Below are positions 9,091 through 17,764 of a DNA stretch of 64,000 bases, one piece after another. The notes under the pieces were generated by a model. The model did not search any database, was not told the origin of the DNA, and was given only the letters and a program-made list of their open reading frames with translations. Both the position numbers and the translations under genes were made by a program. How positions within the stretch are numbered: the stretch's first letter is position 1; every line of letters starts with the position of its first letter. Source of the DNA: Albibacterium sp035514885 (lineage in GTDB: Bacteria > Bacteroidota > Bacteroidia > Sphingobacteriales > Sphingobacteriaceae); assembly GCF_035514885.1 (NCBI RefSeq), contig NZ_DATJCH010000010.1, positions 1 through 64,000 on the forward strand, read 5' to 3'.

Positions 9091-9308
9091 ACTTTAGCTG
9101 GTTTTCGGAAAATTTAGTTATTGTTGTTAAAAAGGGCGATGTCGTATATGATGCAACACTAGGTTTGACTTATAAGGGTTTTACAATAGAAGTTGCTAAC
9201 TATGAAAATATTAGGACCGGTGATCCAATAGCGATATATAATTATTGTAGTTCGACTTTATTGCCATATCGTTGTTTCAAGGATGAAATTGGTTTGTTTA
9301 GCATATAA
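8940..9308 (+). CDS. Leader-bearing exported small peptide, NVEALA-like (copy 2)
   Basis: The 122-residue peptide has a leader that differs from copy 1 at only a handful of positions (MKKKLQKISIAVAA, KKNDHGQWKVATVSSFAQGG). After GESG it carries an unrelated core of about 70 residues rich in Tyr, Val and Asp, with two cysteines near the end. The leader has a basic start and a single hydrophobic segment at about residues 8-24. It lies 3 bp upstream of a propeller lipoprotein gene, which indicates cotranscription. The strong conservation of the leader against a variable core is the pattern expected if the leader is read by a common export or processing machinery. Which machinery is not visible here. 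Confidence 0.75.
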   Translation: MKKKLQKISIAVAAVVLFIGVMLLSVKKNDHGQWKVATVSSFAQGGGESGDFSWFSENLVIVVKKGDVVYDATLGLTYKGFTIEVANYENIRTGDPIAIYNYCSSTLLPYRCFKDEIGLFSI

Positions 9309-9311
9309 TAA

Positions 9312-10457
9312 ATGAAAGCTAATATTATAATATTGGTTTTCATATTTTCAATTTCATGCTCCTCTTTTAGTCGGCAAAGTCATGAAGAGACGCAAATTGA
9401 AACTATTATTGAAATACCTCCTCTTGTAGAAGACAAAATGTTGGATACAAGCAGAATATCATCTGTTCAATTTATTCCACTTGAAACTAGACAAGGTGTT
9501 GTTTTGGAGGGGATTGATGAAATTGAGGTTGGAGAAAATCGTGTTTATATATTAGATAGGAAACAGGAGAGTATCTTTATTTTTGATAAATCGGGGAATT
9601 ACATTAATAGAATTAGCAAAAAAGGGAGAGGGCCAGATGAATACAATTACATTGTGGACTTTGGAGTATATGAGAACACAAACGGAATTGAAATTTACGA
9701 TCATAGAAGGCTTATTCTATATGATATGAATGGTAAGTTTTTGAGTTCGAAAAGTGTTCCATTTTTTGCGGGGTCTTTTGTCAAAACTGAAAATGGATAT
9801 GTTTTCTTTGCTGACAATCATTGCAATGAACAATTTTGCGATAATTTGATATTTTGTGACAATGAATTGAATATAACATCAACAGCACTTCCAGTTAAAG
9901 ACAATTTTAGGAATATTAAATATTCTGAGGGTAGGAGATTGTTGAGAATAGGAGGGGGGATAAAATTAGTAACCTACGATGATTTTATATATACACTTTC
10001 ATCTTCTTCAATCATTAATAAGGAAAAACCAGTTTTTGAGGGATCTACAACACCAAAAGTATTCTATGAACAGAAGTTTACTTCGCTTAATGATTTTGTA
10101 ATAAAGTCGTTAAGCAATCCGAATACTGGCTTTATTAATAATTATAAAGAAAATGACAGCTATACTTATTTTAGAATGTATAAAAAGGGTTCTAGCTATA
10201 ATTATATTTATAATAAACATACTGGATTCGAAATTAGTTACAGAGGAATAGAAAGTGAACTCTTCTTCCGTGAGATATTGGATCTTTATAACAACGAGCT
10301 GTATAGCTATTTTTCGGCAATTACTTTAATCGAAAAAATACATTCCTTATCTGAACTTAATCAATTTGATCAAAAGCTGCTGAAAGCAAATGAAACAAAG
10401 TTGTTTAATGTTAAAGAGACAGATAATCCAATTATTATGATTTATAAGGTGGATTGA
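9312..10457 (+). CDS. 6-bladed beta-propeller lipoprotein
   Basis: The 381-residue protein has a lipoprotein signal (SISC, Cys16). The first strand FIPLETRQG, the blade unit VYILDRKQESIFIFDKSGNY and the hallmark KKGRGPDEYNYI follow in order. It ends ETDNPIIMIYKVD, the same closing strand as its paralogues. It is intact. It follows the copy-2 leader peptide by 3 bp and precedes another leader peptide at 10475, so this is the clearest peptide/propeller operon in the window. A role in binding or presenting the peptides is only an inference from position. Confidence 0.8.
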   Translation: MKANIIILVFIFSISCSSFSRQSHEETQIETIIEIPPLVEDKMLDTSRISSVQFIPLETRQGVVLEGIDEIEVGENRVYILDRKQESIFIFDKSGNYINRISKKGRGPDEYNYIVDFGVYENTNGIEIYDHRRLILYDMNGKFLSSKSVPFFAGSFVKTENGYVFFADNHCNEQFCDNLIFCDNELNITSTALPVKDNFRNIKYSEGRRLLRIGGGIKLVTYDDFIYTLSSSSIINKEKPVFEGSTTPKVFYEQKFTSLNDFVIKSLSNPNTGFINNYKENDSYTYFRMYKKGSSYNYIYNKHTGFEISYRGIESELFFREILDLYNNELYSYFSAITLIEKIHSLSELNQFDQKLLKANETKLFNVKETDNPIIMIYKVD

Positions 10458-10474
10458 TAGTAGGTGTTTATCCA

Positions 10475-10897
10475 ATGGTAGCAGAAATCTTGTGTTTAAT
10501 TAGAGATAAGGTCGATTTTTTAAATAAATTAAAAAATACAAATATAAAAAACATACAGAAGATTAGTATGACTGTAGCAGCTATCGTCTTATTTACAGGT
10601 GTGATGTTATTAAATGTTGAAAAAAATGAACAAGGGCATTGGGAGATGGCAACGGTGAGTTCATTTGCTCAGGGAGAGAGTGGAGCAGGTGGTGCAATTT
10701 ATAAGAGGAGCACAGAACCGTGTAATTATACATTAAAAGGAGAGTATAATGCAAAGTTTAAGATTCTTGACATTATTTATACTGTACCTGTCTCAGGTTC
10801 ACTTACTGTGACTTTAGATAAAGGTGAAATAGTTTGTAAGGCTAACGGTGATACAATGTGTACTCCTAGGGATTGTCCAATATCAATAAAGCTGTAA
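10475..10897 (+). CDS. Leader-bearing exported small peptide, NVEALA-like (diverged)
   Basis: From the ATG at 10475 this is a 140-residue protein. It contains the family leader (QKISMTVAAIVLFTGVMLLN, then MATVSSFAQGES) and a distinct core of about 70 residues with four cysteines. The codon that aligns with the start of the other copies is ATA (10544-10546), not ATG. Translation must therefore begin upstream (ATG 10475, or TTG 10454 overlapping the previous stop) or inside the leader at ATG 10568. An upstream start adds about 23 residues before the hydrophobic segment, unlike the other copies. It lies close behind the propeller gene ending at 10457. Confidence 0.65.
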   Translation: MVAEILCLIRDKVDFLNKLKNTNIKNIQKISMTVAAIVLFTGVMLLNVEKNEQGHWEMATVSSFAQGESGAGGAIYKRSTEPCNYTLKGEYNAKFKILDIIYTVPVSGSLTVTLDKGEIVCKANGDTMCTPRDCPISIKL

Positions 10898-10904
10898 GTT
10901 ATTT

Positions 10905-10947
10905 TTTATACAGATTTAAGTGGAGTGAACTCTTAAATCTGTATAAA
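10905..10947 (+). terminator. Long perfect hairpin after peptide gene
   Basis: A 16-bp perfect inverted repeat with an 11-nt loop (stem core ACAGATTTAAG and CTTAAATCTGT) begins 8 bp after the stop at 10897. A/T-rich flanks on both sides would let it act in either direction. It separates the 9-10.9 kb operon from the next propeller gene. Confidence 0.7.
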
Positions 10948-10970
10948 TATTTATTAGATGAATTTAGATT

Positions 10971-12148
10971 ATGATTAATAAACTCTATTATTTATTGTTG
11001 TTATTTGTTTTTTACGCTTGTAATAATAAGAGTAAAAGTAATAGCAATTTCAAGGAGATTTGGAAACTATTAAAATTGAATCGCCAGGTCAAGATTCAAT
11101 AGTTCATTTATCAAACTTCGTAAAGAGTGTGAAGGTAGTCCCATTGGAATTTACAGAAAATGGTGTCATAGGGGAAGTTCAAAAAATGAAAATTTATAAG
11201 GACAGGATTTATATACAAGATAAATATCATTCATCGTTACTCGTATTTGATATTCAAGGGAAATTTCTTTATACAATTGGGACTTTAGGGAAGGGAAAAG
11301 ATGAGTATCTGGATCTTACAAGTTTTGATGTAAATGAGAAAGGAGTTCTGATTTATAATTATAATCCTAGTGAAATATATTTTTATGACTATGATGGGAA
11401 TTATCTTAGGAAAGATAAGAAAATAGAATTTCAGGGTGAAAATTTTGCTGTGCAAGATGATTATTATTATTTGTATAGAAGCTCTCCTAAAACAGGATCA
11501 AAGTATGAGCTGAATGTTTATAGTTTTGATTATAAAGGACAAGTGGGTTACTTTCCATCAAATGTTGCTTTTGAATCAGCGAGTGTTACAGGTTTGTTTT
11601 CAGGTGCATCTAGTGATGGTTTGGTACCTTTCCATCTGTCATTAAATGATACTATTTACATGCTGAATAAGGATGAAATAAGAGCATCTTATCTGGTAGA
11701 TTTTGGAAAATACCGAGTATCTGAAGAGGATCGCTTGGAATTATATAAAAATATGATTTACGTTGATAAAGCTAGTGTTGATAAGGACTTTGCATTTAAT
11801 GTTAATAATGTTCATCATATTGAAGACTATTTGTTTTTCAATTATTATTATAGATACATACTTCATCCCGTTTTTTATAATAAAAAGAGTAAAACAGTTA
11901 TAAATTCATATAATATTTTTGATGATGTAAGCAATATGATTTTTGCTAATCCAATAACCCAATATGAAAATAAGTTGGTTGGTGTATATTATCCTGAGAA
12001 CATATCAACTAATGTAGAATTTATTCAACGATTGATAAAACAGAAAGGACGGGTAACAGATCAAGGTTTGGAAAACTTGAAATTACTTGAAAACCTATCG
12101 AAAGATGTCTTTTCTGTAAATGCTTTTATTATTCTTTATACTTTATAA
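10971..12148 (+). pseudogene. 6-bladed beta-propeller lipoprotein, frameshifted after the signal peptide
   Basis: An ATG at 10971 encodes a clean lipoprotein signal (lipobox FYAC, Cys17) and about 13 more residues, then shifts out of frame near 11054-11062. The rest of the propeller (VKVVPLEF strand, TLGKGKDEYLDLTSF hallmark) continues in another frame from a TTG at 11060 to 12148. Adding one T in the GATTTGG stretch would restore a single 392-residue lipoprotein of normal family length. Without that, the product lacks a signal. It could be a recent mutation or a sequencing error. It is most similar in layout to the minus-strand propeller at 16416-17633. Confidence 0.75.
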
Positions 12149-12187
12149 GGAACGGAATAAGGTGTATGGTTTTTAAATGGGTCTAAT

Positions 12188-12313
12188 ATGATAAGGAATA
12201 TAATTTTTTTCATTTTTTTTATTGCTCTATGTTTGGCTACTTTGTTGAATTACCGCCATAAGGCAATCGTAAATTATTATCAATTTGTCCCCTTCTTAGA
12301 AAACGATGACTAA
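12188..12313 (+). CDS. Small single-pass membrane protein, hypothetical
   Basis: This is a 41-codon open frame starting MIRNIIFFIFFIALCLATLL. A hydrophobic helix occupies about residues 4-20, followed by a polar tail (NYRHKAIVNYYQF) ending Glu-Asn-Asp-Asp. It sits 40 bp after one propeller gene and 62 bp before the next. I recognise no family. The helix plus basic residues look like a real small membrane peptide, but low-complexity AT-rich DNA can give this by chance. Confidence 0.35.
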   Translation: MIRNIIFFIFFIALCLATLLNYRHKAIVNYYQFVPFLENDD

Positions 12314-12374
12314 AAAGGGGCTTATAACAGCTCTAATATATAAACTATAACTCTCTTATCTGACTTAAAAATTC

Positions 12375-13407
12375 ATGAGATACTTATCTATCTGTATAAT
12401 CTTATTCTTTTTCATATCGTCTTGTCAATCAGAAAAAACGAAATCAAGTGAACTAATTGATCTGACTCAGTCTCTAAGTTTAAAAGGTCAGGCTATTAAT
12501 TCAATTGATTCAAGTTGTTTCTATGATATTGAATTGGTCGATTCAATGTTGATATTGGTTGATATGTGTAATACTAACTTTATTTATTCTTATGATTTAA
12601 GTACATACAAACCTTTATTTTCAACAGGGATACAAGGGAAAGGGCCTAATGACTTTGTTTCAATGCCTTTTTTTTCTCAGTCGGATAAAGCAAAGATTAC
12701 GATGTCAGAACCTACAGGGCAAGCAAAACATTTTAACCAAATTAGCGCTACATTAAATGCAAATGAAACTGTACCGTTAGGAGCAGAATTTATGGGCTCA
12801 AAGAATATCATTTTTTCAGGAAATAGAATATATGGGAATAACACCTCATCTGGTGATGGAATAATATTCTATAAGGATAATGAGAAGATTAACTGGATAG
12901 AACCCCCAAATTTCATTAAAACGTCTGCGGAGATGGGTGATTTTAAACAATTGCTACTGAACAATTCTTTTGTAATTGGGGGCGGGAGTGATGTAATAGC
13001 TGTCGGCATGAAGTACTACAATTCTATTTTTTTTTCTTGACCGAGATGGAAACGTTTTAAAATCTTTCCGTTTAAATGATAATATCGCAGAAGATTATAT
13101 CCCTTCTGTTGAAACGGATACAAAAAATATTTCCGTTAATAATACAGTCTTTGTTAATGATGCATATGCTACAGATAAGTATGTTTATTTCTTGTACTAC
13201 GGAAAATCATTAAGTGACTTCGAGAATAAACATACAGGGGAAATTTCGCAGGTTATCGTTTTTGATTGGGATGGCAATCATATTGAAAATATATCAACAG
13301 ATAAGAAACTATTATTTCTTGCCGCTAATGATAATGACGAGAAATTATATGGAGGTGAAATGACAGAGAAGGAGATTGGGAGCATAATTCAATATGAACT
13401 TAATTAG
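12375..13407 (+). pseudogene. TolB-like 6-bladed beta-propeller lipoprotein with poly-T frameshift
   Basis: The first frame (12375-13040) has a lipoprotein signal (ISSC, Cys17), the blade unit FIYSYDLSTYK and the hallmark IQGKGPNDFVSM. It ends in a run of nine T (13027-13035). Removing one T continues the frame as FFLDRDGNVLKSFRLND through to 13407, ending IIQYELN. The full product would be about 343 residues, typical of the TolB-like 6-bladed propeller family. A T9 tract inside a coding frame is a classic slippage site, so the gene could be phase-variable, dead, or misread by sequencing. Confidence 0.75.
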
Positions 13408-13547
13408 TTGATTTACCGTGCGTAAATATATAAAATGAAAATCAAGGTTGGATGCCGAACAGGAAAGCCTTATTTTACGAAGCTAATTTCTTCGATCATT
13501 GACTTAATTTGTGTGAGTTGTTGAAAAATTAAATCAATTATAAGATA

Positions 13548-13674
13548 TGTAATGAAACATCGGGTCTGTGTAATAGAAGTATGTGTAAGTGCCTAAAAAT
13601 TATAAATATTATGAAAAGAAATTACAAAAGATTTGTAGGACGGCAGCAGCCATTGTCATGTGTGTTTGACTCAT
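13548..13674 (+). pseudogene. Decayed leader-peptide remnant
   Basis: The sequence around 13611 (ATGAAAAGAAATTACAAAAG) aligns with the start of the leader peptides. With a 1-bp shift it reads LQKICRTAAAIVMCV, then a stop. The preceding 60 bp also resemble the non-coding part of the repeat, including GTAATAGAAGT. Nothing after the hydrophobic segment is preserved. It lies 44 bp upstream of an intact propeller gene, as expected for a former peptide/propeller pair. Confidence 0.6.
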
Positions 13675-13717
13675 TTCAAGAAAGCTTGTAGCACTTTATA
13701 TAAATTATCTTCAGTAT

Positions 13718-14845
13718 ATGATCAAGAAATATAATACCCTGCTTATTATTCTTACATCCATGCTTTTCTTTTCTTGCGCAAGCAATTCGGTTACTATTCA
13801 AGATGGTGATTATCCGGAAGGTGCAGAACAGGTGCAATTTAAGGAGATTGGCCAGTCTCTAGACTCTCTCAAGCTCATAGCAGAAATTGACATATTTGAT
13901 GGATCGAAAATTCCCGTAGGGGTTATCGTTGATATGGAAGAGATTGGTGATATGCTTTACTTTGCTGACAGCAAACAAAGCGTGATTCATGTTATCGATA
14001 AAGAAACCCTGAAATATAAAACTTCAATCGGAGGGCCAGGACCTGATCAACTATTTAAGATATTCAGTCTGTATGTCTCTGATAACAACCTTCTAGTCGG
14101 CAATTCCCAAGGACCGAATCTGTTGAAGACTTTCAGTTCAAACGGGGATTTCCTCATGAGCTATCCTAATAATGACCCACCACTTTGGTTCATATCAATG
14201 AATATCAATGATTCATTTATATCAGATTCTGTTGCTTATGTAACTAATATGTTTGCGGATAAAGGAAGGAAAATAATCAGATATGACCTGCGCGGTGGCG
14301 AGGCCAATAAAATCGACGAAATTGTCCCTGTAACAGATCTTCATGCCGAATTGGATTCCGCAATTTCAGCAAAAATAATAACAAATATGTCGGTTTTGAA
14401 AAGTAATGTTCTTGATTCTTTATTCTATGTTCTTCCGACTAATAAATATCTTATCAATAGTTATAATATGAAAGGAGAGAAAGTAAGCTCGATAGATCTG
14501 AGAGGAGGAATCCCTCAAATCAATAAAGCGTATTTGATCATGAAGAAATTACCTTTCAGTTCTTTATTTATGTCGGCTGTTATTGATGATCGAGACAATA
14601 TCTACTTTCATATTGCTGAATTTGAAGGTGTTGAGGTAGATGATTCTGCGGATGTAATGGATGCTAAAATAGCCAATACAAAAGCAAAATTGAATTTGGT
14701 TTCCGTAAATTTAATGGATAAAACTTATCGAATATTCAAGACCGAATCACGAAGTGTGTCACCTTTAAAAATTATTGACGATAAGCTTTGGTGTTTTGAT
14801 TCTATGAACTCACAATTATTAGTATACCAATTTCCAAATAAATGA
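13718..14845 (+). CDS. TolB-like 6-bladed beta-propeller lipoprotein
   Basis: The 375-residue protein has a lipoprotein signal (LFFSC, Cys20). Blades include MLYFADSKQSVIHVIDKETL and the hallmark SIGGPGPDQLFKIF, a variant of the GKGPGEY loop. It ends LLVYQFPNK, not the DNPIL motif, and groups with the 12375 gene by its TolB-like pattern. The reading frame is intact. A decayed leader peptide sits just upstream. Convergent transcription from 14964 faces it across 118 bp. Confidence 0.75.
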   Translation: MIKKYNTLLIILTSMLFFSCASNSVTIQDGDYPEGAEQVQFKEIGQSLDSLKLIAEIDIFDGSKIPVGVIVDMEEIGDMLYFADSKQSVIHVIDKETLKYKTSIGGPGPDQLFKIFSLYVSDNNLLVGNSQGPNLLKTFSSNGDFLMSYPNNDPPLWFISMNINDSFISDSVAYVTNMFADKGRKIIRYDLRGGEANKIDEIVPVTDLHAELDSAISAKIITNMSVLKSNVLDSLFYVLPTNKYLINSYNMKGEKVSSIDLRGGIPQINKAYLIMKKLPFSSLFMSAVIDDRDNIYFHIAEFEGVEVDDSADVMDAKIANTKAKLNLVSVNLMDKTYRIFKTESRSVSPLKIIDDKLWCFDSMNSQLLVYQFPNK

Positions 14846-14963
14846 GATAGTAATGATTAAAGGAAATTGCTGCTATTTAATTATATGTGATTATGAATTA
14901 ATTTCTGTAACGGATTACTTTGTAAAGTTGACTTCATATCATCTTTATCCACACAGTATTTTA

Positions 14964-16133
14964 TTATAGTTTAAAAAGAACTAAAACAGGATTATCATTA
15001 TTTTCAAAACTCTTAATCAAATGGTAACTATCTGAAGTAAAACTGTTTGGTCTATCTGGATATTGATCTAAATAACTCTTATTACTTGAAAGAAATTGAT
15101 TAGGAACAACACTTACAAAATAATCGTCATAAATTGCAGCGACCACCATATCGCTGATAATTCTTGGGGTTTGAGCGTTACAACTAACACACGAAGAAAA
15201 CGTGTAGGTTTTGTTTTTTTTGTGGTAAAAAAGCACCCATGTTTTGCCCTCTAAGTTAAAAGAACAGGTAAAGTATTTCGAATTTTCAAAGTAATTACTG
15301 ATATGCCAACCTTCATCAATTAAGGTGGGACTCATAAAGAAATAGTCCGGATTCTTTCTTAGTTCTTCGCTAAGGGCCCTTTTTCCAAAGTCAATAAAAT
15401 ATTTCGCTTTAAGTTGCAATCCATCTTTGGAAATCTCATAGATGGTATCGCTCAAGTCCTCACTAAACAAAATATTTTCTGAATTGGTTAATGCAAACGA
15501 GTTTAAAAACGATATCTTCTTGTGAGATCCCCGATGACCTTCAAAAGGTAAAAGAGGGTGAACAACATTATTCATATTCATCACCAGTGTGCCTGTTGGT
15601 ATAGTTTCTATCGAAATAGGATGAAAGGTGATTACCTTGGAACTATCAACAATAGCTAGGTTTTTTGAAAAATGATCCAGCTTATTTACTTCAATAAACT
15701 TCCCCTCGATGTCATATTTGAAAATGGAATTTCGCGTTATATCTAACGCATAAATCGTTCCTTTTTCATCAATATCAAAGTCAATTATACTAGAATATTC
15801 ACCTGGACCTTTACCGGGATATTGCACCTTAGTCAGATATTTCCCATTGATGTCAAAGATGAAAATGGCTTTTGAAGTTTTATCGAGAATTAAACATTTA
15901 TTATTAAAAAAAAGTATCTTGTCTATCCGGCTAACCAAGCTTTCTTTTTTTGTTTCCAGCTTAATATATTTATGCTCTTGCACCAAATCTATCAAAGCAT
16001 CGTCTTCTCTTTCATCATTTGGTTGAACGGAAATTTTAATTAAATTTTTGTTCACGACACCAGGGTTATTTTGTAAAGCGCAACTAGTCAAAAGCAATAA
16101 AAAAACAACCAGATTTTGAAATTTTTGTTTCAT
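14964..16133 (-). CDS. 6-bladed beta-propeller lipoprotein
   Basis: The 389-residue minus-strand protein has a lipoprotein signal (LLTSC, Cys18). It carries the strand YIKLETKKESLVSRIDKI, the blade unit IFIFDINGKYLTKV, the hallmark YPGKGPGEYSSIIDFDI and the closing DNPVLVLFKL. The gene is intact. It is preceded by a short cysteine-bearing open frame (16155-16415) and another propeller gene in the same direction, so the three are probably one transcript. Confidence 0.8.
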   Translation of the reverse strand: MKQKFQNLVVFLLLLTSCALQNNPGVVNKNLIKISVQPNDEREDDALIDLVQEHKYIKLETKKESLVSRIDKILFFNNKCLILDKTSKAIFIFDINGKYLTKVQYPGKGPGEYSSIIDFDIDEKGTIYALDITRNSIFKYDIEGKFIEVNKLDHFSKNLAIVDSSKVITFHPISIETIPTGTLVMNMNNVVHPLLPFEGHRGSHKKISFLNSFALTNSENILFSEDLSDTIYEISKDGLQLKAKYFIDFGKRALSEELRKNPDYFFMSPTLIDEGWHISNYFENSKYFTCSFNLEGKTWVLFYHKKNKTYTFSSCVSCNAQTPRIISDMVVAAIYDDYFVSVVPNQFLSSNKSYLDQYPDRPNSFTSDSYHLIKSFENNDNPVLVLFKL

Positions 16134-16154
16134 AGGTAAATACTTAACTTGTGG

Positions 16155-16415
16155 TTATGCACAGCAGAATATTCCTGCGTAGCTAATACTCATATCTGTA
16201 ACTATTCCTGTAGGACAATCTTTACCAATATAAATAACAGAATAAGTTGTATAAATTGTAGTTTCAATTTCGAATTCTTTCATTTTAATTTGACCAATTG
16301 CTGTATTATTACTTTCTATTGTATTTTTCTTATAGCCCTTAAACTGTAGATCAGGTACATGTTCAATGATAATAAAATAAAAAGCACTAAGAATTGAGAG
16401 AAAGTTAATATTCTT
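16155..16415 (-). other. Open frame for a small Cys-bearing peptide without a normal start
   Basis: This is an 86-codon minus-strand frame that begins right after the stop of the upstream propeller gene and ends 21 bp before the next one. It has a hydrophobic stretch (FLSILSAFYFIII) near its beginning and a polar middle, and it ends SYAGIFCCA with three cysteines in the last 25 residues. No ATG precedes the hydrophobic part. The only in-frame ATG would give about 42 residues. Position, size and Cys tail parallel the leader peptides, but the leader sequence is not shared. It may be a decayed or non-ATG peptide gene. Confidence 0.35.
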
Positions 16416-17633
16416 TTACTTTAAAGTAGCCCATAACAAAATAGGATTATTGTTTTCCAAACCTCTTGATTTTAAGTCCGTTAAGATTTTTAAATTTTCA
16501 GAAATTTTAGAATCTGTTGATGATATGGTTTTATCTTTGATTAGATTTTCGATATAATCTATATTATTAGGAATCAACGAGGGGTCGAAGACACTTAGCA
16601 AAATATTGTCTTTTATGAAAATTGGAGATGGAAAGAAAATATAATTTATATCATTGAGCAATGAATAGTTAAAAAAAACCTCCTTAGATTTTTTATTATA
16701 GAAGCAACTATATTGGATCGAATTATAAGTAAAAGAGAAGTAAACTATATTCTTCTGCTCCATGAAATTTTTGATTCCTGTAGCATATTTATTCTTAATA
16801 AGAATGTCATTTGCCTGCGTAGGATTTTTAAGAATGGTTTTCAAATCCTCCGTTCTAATTTTATTTTCCCCAAAATTAACATAATATTTTTTATTCAGAA
16901 GCTTAGGGCGATGCGAGTAGACGGTGTCGTTATATGGCCTTGTAATTATCATTTCTTTATTGTACTTGGAAAAAATATTATCTCTTATTCTTGAACCAAT
17001 ATCTAGATTTGTCTCAAAATATCTTTCTTCGATCTCTCCAGTTTTATCCTCCACTACCAAACTATGTTCTACTTCTATGGAAGGATTATCTCTAAAAAGA
17101 TAGTAAAAATTGTCGTTTACTTCAAAATTATCTGCAGAAAACTTCGAGTTGATTTCTCCAATAAAGTCACCGTTTAAGTCATACTTAATAAACTTCCTTG
17201 AACCATTATCATAAATTACTAAATTCTTATTATTTTCATCTACAGAAAAATCCGTTAAATCAATATGCTCCTTTGGACCTCTTCCTGAAAAACCTATATT
17301 CTTGATAAAATGACCAGAAAAGTCAAACATTAGAATGCTTTCGTTGTTTAGTTCATCCTGAATGAAAATTCTATTTTCGAAGAATTCTATTTTTTTTATT
17401 TTTCCTATAATACAAGATTTGTTAAATTCAAGCGGAATAATTTTAACATCATTGATGAATTTAGATAGACGAAGTTCTTCAAGGTCATTTAGGTTAGTTA
17501 GATGTATAATGGTATATGAGTCATTTTCACTTTGCTCGTCTAAGTTGGTGCAACTAAAGATTCCAAGGGAAATTAATATAAGTATTACACGTAAGCCTTT
17601 TCCTTTTATGGTCATGTTTTTCTTCTGTTTCAT
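16416..17633 (-). CDS. 6-bladed beta-propeller lipoprotein
   Basis: The 405-residue protein has a lipoprotein signal (GIFSC, Cys28 from the first Met). A start at the second Met (residue 7) would give a more typical length. It carries the strand VKIIPLEF, the blade unit ILMFDFSGHFIKNI, the hallmark FSGRGPKEHIDLTDFSV and the ending NNPILLWATLK. It is intact and the first gene of the minus-strand pair. Its layout is closest to the frameshifted 10971-12148 gene. Confidence 0.78.
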   Translation of the reverse strand: MKQKKNMTIKGKGLRVILILISLGIFSCTNLDEQSENDSYTIIHLTNLNDLEELRLSKFINDVKIIPLEFNKSCIIGKIKKIEFFENRIFIQDELNNESILMFDFSGHFIKNIGFSGRGPKEHIDLTDFSVDENNKNLVIYDNGSRKFIKYDLNGDFIGEINSKFSADNFEVNDNFYYLFRDNPSIEVEHSLVVEDKTGEIEERYFETNLDIGSRIRDNIFSKYNKEMIITRPYNDTVYSHRPKLLNKKYYVNFGENKIRTEDLKTILKNPTQANDILIKNKYATGIKNFMEQKNIVYFSFTYNSIQYSCFYNKKSKEVFFNYSLLNDINYIFFPSPIFIKDNILLSVFDPSLIPNNIDYIENLIKDKTISSTDSKISENLKILTDLKSRGLENNNPILLWATLK

Positions 17634-17764
17634 TTCTTTATTATTTAAAAGTTTAACAATACCTTAAGTCGCAAAACCAAATGTACCAAAAATACACGCT
17701 TAAATTAAAACCACATGTACCACTATTGATTATATTTGATTTGACATTTAAAACCTAAAAACTA

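Noticed and set aside
16149..16349. Plus-strand Cys-rich frame
   Set aside because: It is antisense to the better supported minus-strand small-peptide frame and lacks any signal or homology.
17362..17667. Plus-strand frame of 101 codons
   Set aside because: It is the shadow of the signal-peptide region of the minus-strand propeller gene.
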